This document shows, one piece after another, positions 1 through 6,894 of a DNA stretch of 11,397 nt. The stretch is from Coriobacteriales bacterium. GTDB lineage: Bacteria > Actinomycetota > Coriobacteriia > Coriobacteriales > UBA8131. The notes beneath the pieces are model-generated. The model saw nothing but the letters and a program-made list of their open reading frames with translations. It was not told the origin of the DNA and made no database searches. Numbering within the stretch: position 1 is the first letter of the stretch; every line of letters starts with the position of its first letter. Position numbers and translations under genes: made by a program. The stretch is from the NCBI GenBank assembly GCA_031254255.1, contig JAIRUT010000079.1, positions 1-11,397 of the forward strand, in the 5' to 3' direction.

Positions 1-43
1 CTGGTGAATTCACCGTGGTCTATACGTATTTCATCGCTACAAT

Positions 44-586
44 GTGTTTCAAATTATCCGATTTACAGTTGGCAAGATGGTTCCAGATATTGCATCAATT
101 ATCTTCGGTGCCAAGGGAATAAACAAGCTCGGTGAGGTCAGCAAGGCTGGGGAGCTTGGGGAAGTTGGAAAGATCGACGACATTGCCGATGGCGCCAAAT
201 TCAAAGCGCCCGATGCAGGAATCTATGATGTTGCAAAGGCAGCAAACTGGAAAAGACCTGATGGTTCGACTTGGTACCCACCCAATGATGGCTTTGCTGG
301 CACATCCACAAAAACCACCCTGCAACCAGGAACCAAGATAGACCGATACGGTGATGAAAGTGGCTCATTTGCTGCTCCACAAGGCACACCATACGAACAA
401 AGGTCACTTCCTCCTGGGTCAGAGGATAACCTCTACAATACTTATGAAGTTGTTAAACCCATGGATGTCTATTCTGGCGAAACAGCATCTTGGTTTGATC
501 AACCGGGCGGGGGAACGCAATACAAGTTGTCAATGTCGATTGAAGAGCTAAAAGAACTCGGCTACATAAGGCCAATAAAAAACTAA
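44..586 (+). CDS. C-terminal part of a polymorphic toxin with TNT (NAD+ glycohydrolase) domain
   Basis: The last ~100 residues match the TNT fold (DUF4237) known from the tuberculosis necrotizing toxin CpnT, which hydrolyses NAD+ in the target cell. Visible family landmarks are WYPPNDGF (77-84), TTLQPGTKIDRYG (91-103, with the conserved Arg at 101), GSFAAPQGTPYEQRSLPPG (107-125), YEVVKP (134-139) and WFDQPGGGTQY (150-160, with the Gln at 159 where TNT has its catalytic Gln). Residues 10-50 (GKMVPDIASIIFGAKG and after) look like the hydrophobic/linker region that precedes toxin tips in long polymorphic toxins. A full toxin would have a large N-terminal delivery region, which is absent. The frame is closed by TGA at 5-7, and the GTG at 44 has no Shine-Dalgarno, so this start is only formal. 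The gene could be an orphan tip, a frameshifted toxin, or an assembly error. The next gene is the likely antidote. The domain call is strong; whether it is expressed is unclear. Confidence 0.75.
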   Translation: MFQIIRFTVGKMVPDIASIIFGAKGINKLGEVSKAGELGEVGKIDDIADGAKFKAPDAGIYDVAKAANWKRPDGSTWYPPNDGFAGTSTKTTLQPGTKIDRYGDESGSFAAPQGTPYEQRSLPPGSEDNLYNTYEVVKPMDVYSGETASWFDQPGGGTQYKLSMSIEELKELGYIRPIKN

Positions 587-596
587 CGGAGGTTGT

Positions 597-1031
597 ATGT
601 GTGTGCTGTCTACTGCAAATTTAAAAAAACATGTCGAGGATCTTTACAGTCGAGTAAAGCAAAAAACCATAGAAGATGGTGTTTATCAGAATCTCAGTAT
701 TTTTTGGGGTAAAGGTGTACCTAGTGGAAACGATGGAAGATTTTGCTATTCTGATGGACAGAAGTATTACTATGGGATTTCTGAGCGTGGTGAGTGCAAT
801 ATACAAAAAACAACAAAGAATCTTGAGGAAATTTCATATCTAGCGATTTCAAGCTCCATAAAAAGAATGAGCGGAGTTTTCGAACTTAACAATAGAATTG
901 AAGGGCAGGATTTCCGTCGTTTGTGGTTCGGTAAAACGATTGAATACTGGAAAACTATTGGAAATGAATACTCTGAAATGGCGGAAAATGAACAACAGGT
1001 GATTTTATCTGTGGCACCGTTTAATGACTAA
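597..1031 (+). CDS. Putative immunity protein, Imm63-like, for the TNT toxin
   Basis: A 144-residue protein without signal peptide or membrane helix, so probably cytosolic, as expected of an antidote that blocks the toxin in the producing cell. It starts at ATG 597, 10 bp after the toxin stop, with GGAGG at 588-592. The in-frame GTG at 603 is an alternative start with a longer spacing. The C-terminal block ELNNRIEGQDFRRLWF (about 96-111) resembles the conserved HRI-x-x-QDFRR-x-x-F signature that I recall for immunity family Imm63; this recall was not checked by search. The N-terminal half contains an aromatic-rich stretch (QKYYYGISERGE, about 56-67). The gene looks more AT-rich and A-tract-rich than the genes to its right, typical of horizontally exchanged toxin/immunity cassettes. 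That it neutralises the neighbouring NADase is inferred from position. Confidence 0.7.
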   Translation: MCVLSTANLKKHVEDLYSRVKQKTIEDGVYQNLSIFWGKGVPSGNDGRFCYSDGQKYYYGISERGECNIQKTTKNLEEISYLAISSSIKRMSGVFELNNRIEGQDFRRLWFGKTIEYWKTIGNEYSEMAENEQQVILSVAPFND

Positions 1032-1288
1032 TGGTCAACCCCCTTACATCTCTAACGGTTGTGTTACTGCAGCTGATGCGCTGTGGTGCCAAGCATTTTC
1101 ATGGTATTCAAAATCTTAAGTAATTCTACAACTTTGTACCTATTGTAAAGGTATTATTGATATGTGCTGGACTTATGAGCAGCCTTGCATATAGTACAAG
1201 CGCTGCATAGTTTTGGGGTATTAAAACTGGTGCCGGGTTGGCCGAATGTCGTTGTTGGATTGCATGGAATTGATTTGAGGAGGAGTTC
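1032..1288. other. Intergenic region between immunity gene and zinc-ribbon/kinase module
   Basis: About 257 bp without a convincing gene on either strand. I see no strong intrinsic terminator after the immunity gene. A small inverted repeat, TACCT-7 nt-AGGTA, lies at 1137-1153. A weak promoter-like pair, TTGCAT (1185-1190) and CATAGT (1206-1211) with 15 bp between, could start the downstream operon, but the match is poor. The region ends with a strong ribosome binding site, GAGGAGGAG, at 1277-1285. Confidence 0.4.
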
Positions 1289-3181
1289 ATGTTTTGTACA
1301 AATTGTGGATTTGGGAATCCAGATGGAGCCAAGTTCTGTAGGAAATGCGGATCTAAGCTGGTGGTTCTTCCGCCTACAATTCCGGCAACATCCGCTCCAT
1401 CCGCTCCATCTGCCACAGCTGCCACAGCTCCAACAACCACCCCAGTCGCACCTGTTGCTCCGACTCCGATCTCGGCTCCAGCCACTGCCACTCCAACTCC
1501 AGTCGCACCCGCCCCAACTCAGATCTCCACTCCAACCTACATTCCTTCCGCTGCTGAACTGGCAGTTGCCGCTGCGGCTGCCAGGGCCACTTCGAATCAA
1601 GCGATCAGTGTCAAGTTCTTTTCCAAAACGCGAAACATTGTGCTTTTATTAGTTGGCTTAGTTCTCGTTCTTGCAATTGCTGCAGTCAGCCTTTTTTTGA
1701 TCTTTTTACCCAGTAGCCCCAACGGCATAGCCAGCGATACTCGCCCTTATTCCTCGATTGAAGCCTTCTATTCCGCAGACAAGAACGAGACATCCTTCAT
1801 TATCAACGGCGAACTGCTGAAAGATACTATAGAAGGCAAGTGTTCATCTGGATATTCTGTTGCCCTGGATGGCAGCAAGGAATTTGTAGTTGATGAGGAC
1901 GACCGTGGTTATGTGGTATCGGCCAAAGGTGTTGTCAAGGTAACGGAGGATGCTTACAGCTTGGCTGTAATTTCACCTGACGGCAGCAAGGTAGCCTATT
2001 CTGACTCCAGCAAGAAAAAGCTCTATATTGTACCAGCTGATGGAGAAGCTCCAGTGCTCGTTGACGAAGGTGACTATTGCGTTGCCGACAGCTTTTCCAA
2101 GGATGGAAGCACACTTGTTTACACGAAAATGGGTCAGAACTCTGGGAAGTCTACCAATTTTCTTATGGCCTACAGAAATGGTAAAACCATGGTACTGAAG
2201 TCTGGCCTTTCGTTTGTGATGGCGGTTTCTGATGATGGTGAGATCGTCTACAGCTTTGAGTACAGCTCGGATGATGAGGGAAAAAGCAAACTCTACTGCA
2301 TAAACACCACATCAAACGATACCGTGCAGTTTGAGGCCGAGGCAGGTGACCTCTCTTATGCAGTAATAAACGATAATGGCACTGAGCTCATATACACAGA
2401 TAGTAGTGGCAGCTTGGTTTACTTAAATATAGATAATCCGGACAAAAGGGTTGAGATTGGCAAATATGATGGTTGTTGGCCAGTTCAACCACAATCAACC
2501 TACGGGCAGGGGCAGAAGAGCTTGAAGGGGCAGTTTTATTATGCCTACAGTTTTGGCAGTGATAATTCTGAGATCCTTGCGGATTTGGTCTTTCTTGGTG
2601 AAGACCTTAAGACGAAAGTTATTGCCAAAGATGTCAAAAATTGCACGATGGATGATGCTGCCAAGGAGATCCTGTATGTCAAACTAGACGCCAATTCTGA
2701 TGCAGGTAGCCTCTATAGCATGTGGACTGATTTCAGCAGCAATCCAGTCGAACTGGCTGAAGATGTCACTTCCATAGATGCTTCAGGGGATCTAGGGCTA
2801 ATCTACTACCTCGATGTCAACAACCAGCTCCACTGCATCCAAGGGAGCAAGAAGGCAAAACCAATTGCCAGCAATGTCTCTGAGTATGGGATCACTGGGG
2901 GCAATACTTGCTATTTTGTAGCAACTGATCAAGGTGCTGGCAAGCAGACGCTTTGCTATTCGATAGCGGGGGGCGATATGGTGAAAGTCAATGGAGCCGA
3001 AGGGAAAGAGGTGTTTTTGTTCTCGCCCGATAGTCCAACGGTCGCGTCTGTCCAAAACGGCAATATTGATGTCTATTCGCTCACTGGCAATGGCGAGTCG
3101 AAGAGGATACTTAGCAATCAATATGAATATTTATATGGATCACGTTATGATTTGACCTCGGATTATAAGAATATGAGATAA
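1289..3181 (+). CDS. Zinc-ribbon, single-pass membrane protein with outside beta-propeller-like domain
   Basis: 630 residues in four parts. (1) N-terminal zinc ribbon with Cys3, Cys6, Cys17 and Cys20 (CTNC...CRKC), a short cytosolic metal-binding module. (2) Residues ~28-85: Pro/Ala/Thr linker. (3) Residues ~117-140: one membrane helix preceded by Lys/Arg. (4) Residues ~150-630: probably outside the cell, with spaced segments of the type SPDGSKVAYSD...LYIVPADG, SKDGSTLVYTK, SDDGEIVYSF and NDNGTELIYTD, as in TolB/WD40-like beta-propeller blades. There is no enzyme signature. ATG 1289 has a very strong ribosome binding site (GAGGAGGAG at 1277-1285, 3 nt before the start). The kinase gene begins 10 bp after this stop, so the two are almost certainly co-transcribed. 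I infer a sensor or scaffold that works with the kinase; the exact family is not recognised. The blade reading comes from pattern, not from a structure prediction. Confidence 0.8.
   Translation: MFCTNCGFGNPDGAKFCRKCGSKLVVLPPTIPATSAPSAPSATAATAPTTTPVAPVAPTPISAPATATPTPVAPAPTQISTPTYIPSAAELAVAAAAARATSNQAISVKFFSKTRNIVLLLVGLVLVLAIAAVSLFLIFLPSSPNGIASDTRPYSSIEAFYSADKNETSFIINGELLKDTIEGKCSSGYSVALDGSKEFVVDEDDRGYVVSAKGVVKVTEDAYSLAVISPDGSKVAYSDSSKKKLYIVPADGEAPVLVDEGDYCVADSFSKDGSTLVYTKMGQNSGKSTNFLMAYRNGKTMVLKSGLSFVMAVSDDGEIVYSFEYSSDDEGKSKLYCINTTSNDTVQFEAEAGDLSYAVINDNGTELIYTDSSGSLVYLNIDNPDKRVEIGKYDGCWPVQPQSTYGQGQKSLKGQFYYAYSFGSDNSEILADLVFLGEDLKTKVIAKDVKNCTMDDAAKEILYVKLDANSDAGSLYSMWTDFSSNPVELAEDVTSIDASGDLGLIYYLDVNNQLHCIQGSKKAKPIASNVSEYGITGGNTCYFVATDQGAGKQTLCYSIAGGDMVKVNGAEGKEVFLFSPDSPTVASVQNGNIDVYSLTGNGESKRILSNQYEYLYGSRYDLTSDYKNMR
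1370..1537 (+). repeat. Low-complexity Pro/Ala/Thr linker with 9-bp tandem repeats
   Basis: Lies inside the zinc-ribbon gene. CATCCGCTC occurs twice in tandem (1389-1406) and GCCACAGCT twice in tandem (1412-1429); CAGTCGCACC recurs further on. Nine-base units add or remove three codons without breaking the frame, so linker length probably varies by slippage. The protein segment is a flexible tether between the zinc ribbon and the membrane helix. Confidence 0.7.
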
Positions 3182-3191
3182 CAAATATACA

Positions 3192-4889
3192 ATGCTGAAT
3201 ATTGGCACAGTAATCGATGATAAGTATGAAGTTCTCACCTTTTTGGGTGAGGGCGGAATGTCGCGCGTCTACCTGGCCCGCGACAAACGTCTGAACAAGC
3301 AGTGGGCAGTTAAGGAAATCAAGCAGACTGGAGATAAGAAAAAGGATGAGGTGACGGCCAGGAGCTTCGTCACTGAAGCCAACACGATGAAGCGCATTGA
3401 CCACCCCATGCTTCCCCGGATTGTCGACATCGTAAACCACGGGGGATCGATCCTTGTGGTCATGGACTTTATCGAAGGCCAGTCGCTGTCGGCGATTCTC
3501 AGGGAGTTCGGAGCGCAGTCACAGGGGGATGTGGTCGAGTGGGGCCTTGAACTTTGTGATGCCCTGTACTACCTGCACACACTGACACCGCCCATCATCT
3601 ACCGGGACATGAAGCCGGCCAACATAATGCTAAGATCGGACGGTACCTTGCGGATAGTTGATTTTGGCACAGCGCGGGAATATCGTGACTTTGACCCGAC
3701 TGAGATTGCTGGTGACACCACGGTTCTCGGCACCCGTGGCTATGCGGCACCCGAACAGTTTGGTGGCGTAGGCCAGACCGATGCCCGAACCGACATCTAT
3801 TGTCTCGGAGCAACCCTCTATCATCTTATTACTGGCCTGAGCCCTGCAGATCCACCCTACCATATGGTTCCGATCAGACAGATCAATCCATCCTTGTCGC
3901 CTGGCTTGGAGGCGATCATCGCCAAGTGTACTCAGGCCGATCCTGCCATGCGCTATCAGAATTGTGCCGAACTGTTTCATGCACTGCAAAACTACGAGCG
4001 AATAGATGATACCCACTTCAAAAGGCAGAGACGCAAGCTCGGAGCATTCTTGGCAGCGGCTTCCCTATCAGCTGTTTGTCTGTTGAGCGGAACCGGCGTC
4101 TGGATTGGCAATGTTGTCATTGTTAATCAGAGGATCGATGCCTTCATGCAAACTGCTGATCTCGTTACCGATCCTGCGACCATCGAGAAGCAGTACCTGG
4201 ATGCAATTGATCTGAAGCCAAGCTATCTGCCGGCTTACAGGAACCTGGTTGACTTCTACAAAAGCGACGGAGTTTTCACTGCGGCTGAGGGAGCGAATCT
4301 GGAAAAGGTTGTAACCAGTCACATCAAGAATATACTGACCGACAGCCTTGAGTCTGCCAGCTTGAGTTATGAGATCGGTCAGCTTTACCTCTTCTATTAC
4401 TCCTATGACAATTCCGGATCAGCCAGCGACGTGATGCGTGCAACTCAAGCAAGGAACTGGTTTTCCCATGCCAAAGATATAAAGGGTTTCGAGTTTCATG
4501 ACGATGCGCAACTTTACTTTAAGATCTGCGACGATCTTTTCAGCGTCTATGATCTGGAAAAGCAACACAGTCTGATCGAGGGCGACTATCTACGGATTTT
4601 TTCTGACCTCGAAGAGGTTCAAGGTTTGGCAGTAAGCCAAAACAACACGATGCAGCTTTGGGTAGCTGAGATAACCCTGAACATTTTGAATAAAAGCAAA
4701 TACAGTTTTGAGAATGCCGGAATCAGCAAGGCACAGCAGTTTGAGCTTTTTAAAGAGGTTAAAGATCTGTTAACCAATGCTCAACCCGAGACAGACGAAC
4801 ACAAAAACTTGAAGGAAAATGCCCTTGGAATCAGTGATTCCCTGCAGGAGTACTTCGACGTCAACATCAACGAAACATCAGGAAAGTAG
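3192..4889 (+). CDS. Transmembrane serine/threonine protein kinase with outside TPR-like domain
   Basis: 565 residues. Kinase domain ~12-270: Gly-rich loop LGEGGMSRVY (18-27), ATP lysine K41 (AVKEI), helix-C Glu E62, catalytic loop YRDMKPANIM (137-146, catalytic D139, with Tyr replacing the usual His of HRD), DFG at 157-159, activation segment DTTVLGTRGYAAPE (175-188) and DIYCLGATLY (201-210). All catalytic residues are present, so it should be active. A basic stretch (277-282) precedes one membrane helix (~283-307). Residues 308-565 would lie outside; KQYLDAIDLKPSYLPAYRNL looks like a TPR-type repeat. The domain order resembles PknB-type receptor kinases, but without PASTA repeats. The ATG has no clear Shine-Dalgarno. 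MLNIGTVIDDKYEVL is the usual beginning of such kinases, and the start lies 10 bp after the upstream stop, suggesting translational coupling. Substrates are unknown; the next gene's product is a candidate. Confidence 0.95.
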   Translation: MLNIGTVIDDKYEVLTFLGEGGMSRVYLARDKRLNKQWAVKEIKQTGDKKKDEVTARSFVTEANTMKRIDHPMLPRIVDIVNHGGSILVVMDFIEGQSLSAILREFGAQSQGDVVEWGLELCDALYYLHTLTPPIIYRDMKPANIMLRSDGTLRIVDFGTAREYRDFDPTEIAGDTTVLGTRGYAAPEQFGGVGQTDARTDIYCLGATLYHLITGLSPADPPYHMVPIRQINPSLSPGLEAIIAKCTQADPAMRYQNCAELFHALQNYERIDDTHFKRQRRKLGAFLAAASLSAVCLLSGTGVWIGNVVIVNQRIDAFMQTADLVTDPATIEKQYLDAIDLKPSYLPAYRNLVDFYKSDGVFTAAEGANLEKVVTSHIKNILTDSLESASLSYEIGQLYLFYYSYDNSGSASDVMRATQARNWFSHAKDIKGFEFHDDAQLYFKICDDLFSVYDLEKQHSLIEGDYLRIFSDLEEVQGLAVSQNNTMQLWVAEITLNILNKSKYSFENAGISKAQQFELFKEVKDLLTNAQPETDEHKNLKENALGISDSLQEYFDVNINETSGK

Positions 4890-4899
4890 TCTATTGATT

Positions 4900-5379
4900 A
4901 TGCAGCATTTGACGATAATCACCATCGTAGCGTTTGTCTTGTCTGTCTTGTTTGCGGTCGGAGCTTTGGTGTTGTTCTTTCGATTTCGGATTCGTGATGT
5001 GATCGGAGAACTGACAGGCAAGACAGCGACTGAAGAGATCGCCAAGATCCGAGAACAGGGGATAACCAGGCAGGGAAAGGCCAGGTCACTGCAGGTCATT
5101 ATCGGAATTCAAGGTACCGACAGCGGCTCCTTCAATCTGGAGAAATTGGGTTTGGGCGAGCATCCATTTGGTGAGCGGACAGCTGCTGCATCTATGCCTA
5201 TAAACATCGAATCCTCCGCTGCATCCATTCAGCAGGTATCTGCTTCTAAGTCTGCTGGAGTGCAATTCGCAACAGGAGAGCCGGAGACTGGTCTATTGCA
5301 GGCAGCGACACCCGGTCAAGTGCCTGCAGCACTCATGGAACCAGAGACCAGCCTCCTGCAACGCAATCATCTCTATTGA
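4900..5379 (+). CDS. Small single-pass membrane protein with twin EPET(G/S)LLQ tail motifs
   Basis: 159 residues from ATG 4900. A TTG at 4894 is 7 nt after AGGAAAG (4880-4886) and may be the true start, which would add two residues. Residues 5-27 form one membrane helix, followed by FRFRIRDVIGELTGKTATEEI (27-47). This resembles short uncharacterised membrane proteins that I recall beside Ser/Thr kinase, FHA and VWA genes in Gram-positives (recall only). The rest is polar, Ser/Ala-rich and likely cytosolic. It ends with EPETGLLQ (127-134) and EPETSLLQ (147-154), two near-identical sites 20 residues apart. Thr followed by a hydrophobic pair is a plausible phospho-site for binding by FHA domains, so I infer it is a substrate or docking protein of the adjacent kinase. 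It begins 10 bp after the kinase stop and is the last gene of the module. Confidence 0.8.
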   Translation: MQHLTIITIVAFVLSVLFAVGALVLFFRFRIRDVIGELTGKTATEEIAKIREQGITRQGKARSLQVIIGIQGTDSGSFNLEKLGLGEHPFGERTAAASMPINIESSAASIQQVSASKSAGVQFATGEPETGLLQAATPGQVPAALMEPETSLLQRNHLY

Positions 5380-5418
5380 GTCTTTCAAAGCAAATTGCGT
5401 TTACCATCTCCTGTTGAA

Positions 5419-5479
5419 AATGAACAATAAACATTTTGTTTGCTGTATCTAACATTTATATAATATACAATGAACAATA
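5419..5479 (+). repeat. 11-bp direct repeat flanking the promoter
   Basis: AATGAACAATA occurs at 5419-5429 and again at 5469-5479, 50 bp apart. One copy lies just upstream of the -35 box and the other over the expected transcription start. This placement would suit a repressor binding both copies; the regulator is unknown. Confidence 0.5.
5436..5464 (+). promoter_or_regulatory. Sigma-A-type promoter for the DUF4143 ATPase gene
   Basis: TTGTTT (5436-5441), 17 bp, then a perfect TATAAT (5459-5464) in an AT-rich stretch, about 45 bp before the ATG at 5510. This makes the ATPase gene independently transcribed from the kinase module. The -35 box matches only in TTG, so the basal strength may depend on other factors. 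Confidence 0.65.
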
Positions 5480-5509
5480 TGCTTATGTGACCTAGTAAGG
5501 GGCCAGCAT

Positions 5510-6712
5510 ATGTCGTCTGTATCCATCCCAGAAGAATTCGAGCGCAAACTTGTATCCACTATTACGGCCAGAATGCATGAACCGCGCAGGTTCATGCAGA
5601 TTGTCACTGGCCCGAGACAGACAGGTAAAACGACAGCCATCAAACAGGCGCTTCGGAAAACAGCTGTCCCGTACCGATTTGCCAGCGCCGATGTTATAGC
5701 CACCCAGTCTTCCGAGTGGCTGGAATCAGAATGGCAGCAGGCCCGTGATCTGGTGTCGAGCAACAATGCACCAGCTCTCATTGTGTTAGATGAGGTGCAA
5801 AACATCCGTCAATGGCCATCTACTGTGAAGGCTCTCTGGGATGAAGATGCATGGACTGGGACTGATCTGCGGGTTGTACTGAGCGGATCATCGACATTAT
5901 TACTGCAAAAAGGGCTATCGGAATCCCTAACCGGGCGCTTTGAAATACTCCGGTCAACCCACTGGAGCTACCCCGAAATGCGGCAGGCCTTCAACTACTC
6001 ATTTCAGGACTTCTTGAGTTTTGGCGGTTATCCAGCTGGAGCAGCGTTGAAGAGTGATCCGGAGCGCTGGAAATCATACATGATCGATGCAGTAATCGAG
6101 ACAACGCTTTCAAGAGATGTGCTGCAGATGGAAGATGTCCGCAAACCAGCACTGTTGCGAAAACTGTTCATACTGGGCTGCCAATTCTCCGCACAAGAAC
6201 TGTCCTACCGAAAGATTCTCGGTCAGCTGGACGATCGAGGCAATGCCGAGACCATAGCCCATTACCTTGATCTGCTGAACTCTGCCGGCCTGCTCTGTGG
6301 AATGCAGAAATATGACAGGAAGGGGCTGAATACCCGCAAAAGCTCACCCCGCCTGATGGTATTTGACACCGGATTGCTTTCGGCAGCCTCGCCAAATTCT
6401 GAAAAACTGCTCAATGATCCCGAGATGAGGGGGCATTTTGTCGAGAGTGCGGTCGGGGCATATCTGCTGGCGCAATCCAAAGTTGATCGTTTTGAAGTGT
6501 TTTGGTGGCGCGAAGGAGACAAAGAGGTAGACTTTGTCATTTCCCAAGGTGACAAGCTTACAGCCTTGGAGGTAAAGAGTGGCCGCGTAAAAAACACGCA
6601 GGGTATCTTAGCTTTCCAACGACTCTACCCGGAGGCCCGCCTACTGGTCATCGGCGACAGAAACAACTCGCTGGAAGATCTATTGTCAGGAAAAATCCCC
6701 TTGTTTGTCTAG
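5510..6712 (+). CDS. AAA ATPase with C-terminal DUF4143
   Basis: 400 residues, a usual length for the AAA_14-DUF4143 family. Walker A is GPRQTGKT (34-41), Walker B IVLDEVQNI (91-99); the segment VVLSGSSTLLLQKGLSESLTGRF (122-144) is the sensor and Arg region, and FGGYPAG (171-177) is a family hallmark. The C-terminal part holds EVDF (339-342) and LEVKSGR (353-359), giving D341...E354-x-K356, the spacing of a PD-(D/E)xK-like core as seen in DUF4143; whether it cuts DNA is not known. The function of this common prokaryotic family is unsettled. Start ATG 5510 has AAGGGG at 5497-5502. It has its own promoter and terminator, so it is a stand-alone gene, and no obvious partner gene adjoins it. Such genes occur in multiple copies and are often exchanged horizontally. 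Confidence 0.92.
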   Translation: MSSVSIPEEFERKLVSTITARMHEPRRFMQIVTGPRQTGKTTAIKQALRKTAVPYRFASADVIATQSSEWLESEWQQARDLVSSNNAPALIVLDEVQNIRQWPSTVKALWDEDAWTGTDLRVVLSGSSTLLLQKGLSESLTGRFEILRSTHWSYPEMRQAFNYSFQDFLSFGGYPAGAALKSDPERWKSYMIDAVIETTLSRDVLQMEDVRKPALLRKLFILGCQFSAQELSYRKILGQLDDRGNAETIAHYLDLLNSAGLLCGMQKYDRKGLNTRKSSPRLMVFDTGLLSAASPNSEKLLNDPEMRGHFVESAVGAYLLAQSKVDRFEVFWWREGDKEVDFVISQGDKLTALEVKSGRVKNTQGILAFQRLYPEARLLVIGDRNNSLEDLLSGKIPLFV

Positions 6713-6787
6713 CGGAGGTTGGGATTGGCATCCGAGCTGTATCGCTCAATTTTCATCAACCCCCAGCTACTCGGCGCACTACCAACA

Positions 6788-6821
6788 AGCCCCAGATCTA
6801 ACACTCTGGGGGCTCGTTTTT
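6788..6821 (+). terminator. Rho-independent terminator after the DUF4143 gene
   Basis: Stem AGCCCCAGA (6788-6796) pairs with TCTGGGGGCT (6805-6814) with one bulged G, an 8-nt loop, then CG and TTTTT (6817-6821). It lies ~75 bp after the ATPase stop. Confidence 0.75.
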
Positions 6822-6828
6822 GGCTATT

Positions 6829-6863
6829 CCCCAAGGAGCCTTTTGAAAGCTTCCTGGGGGTTT
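6829..6863 (+). terminator. Second hairpin, possible back-up terminator between convergent genes
   Basis: CCCCAAGGAGC (6829-6839) pairs with GCTTCCTGGGG (6849-6859) with one mismatch and one G-T pair, followed by GTTT. On the minus strand no T-run follows, so it fits the + strand better. GGCTC (6811-6815) can alternatively pair with GAGCC (6836-6840), which is followed by TTTT, so the hairpins in this area are mutually exclusive. Confidence 0.4.
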
Positions 6864-6894
6864 ATCGCCTTAGAAGAGGTGAGTCAGTACTTCC

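Noticed and set aside
1126..1600. Two overlapping long minus-strand frames opposite the zinc-ribbon gene
   Set aside because: Rich in Gly, Ser, Trp and Val only because they are antisense to the Pro/Ala/Thr linker; no ribosome binding site and no family character.
4819..4899. Longer start for the small membrane protein, overlapping the kinase gene
   Set aside because: The extra 27 residues are out-of-frame kinase sequence (STSTSTSTKHQ) with no function; ATG 4900 or TTG 4894 begins directly at the membrane helix and follows AGGAAAG.
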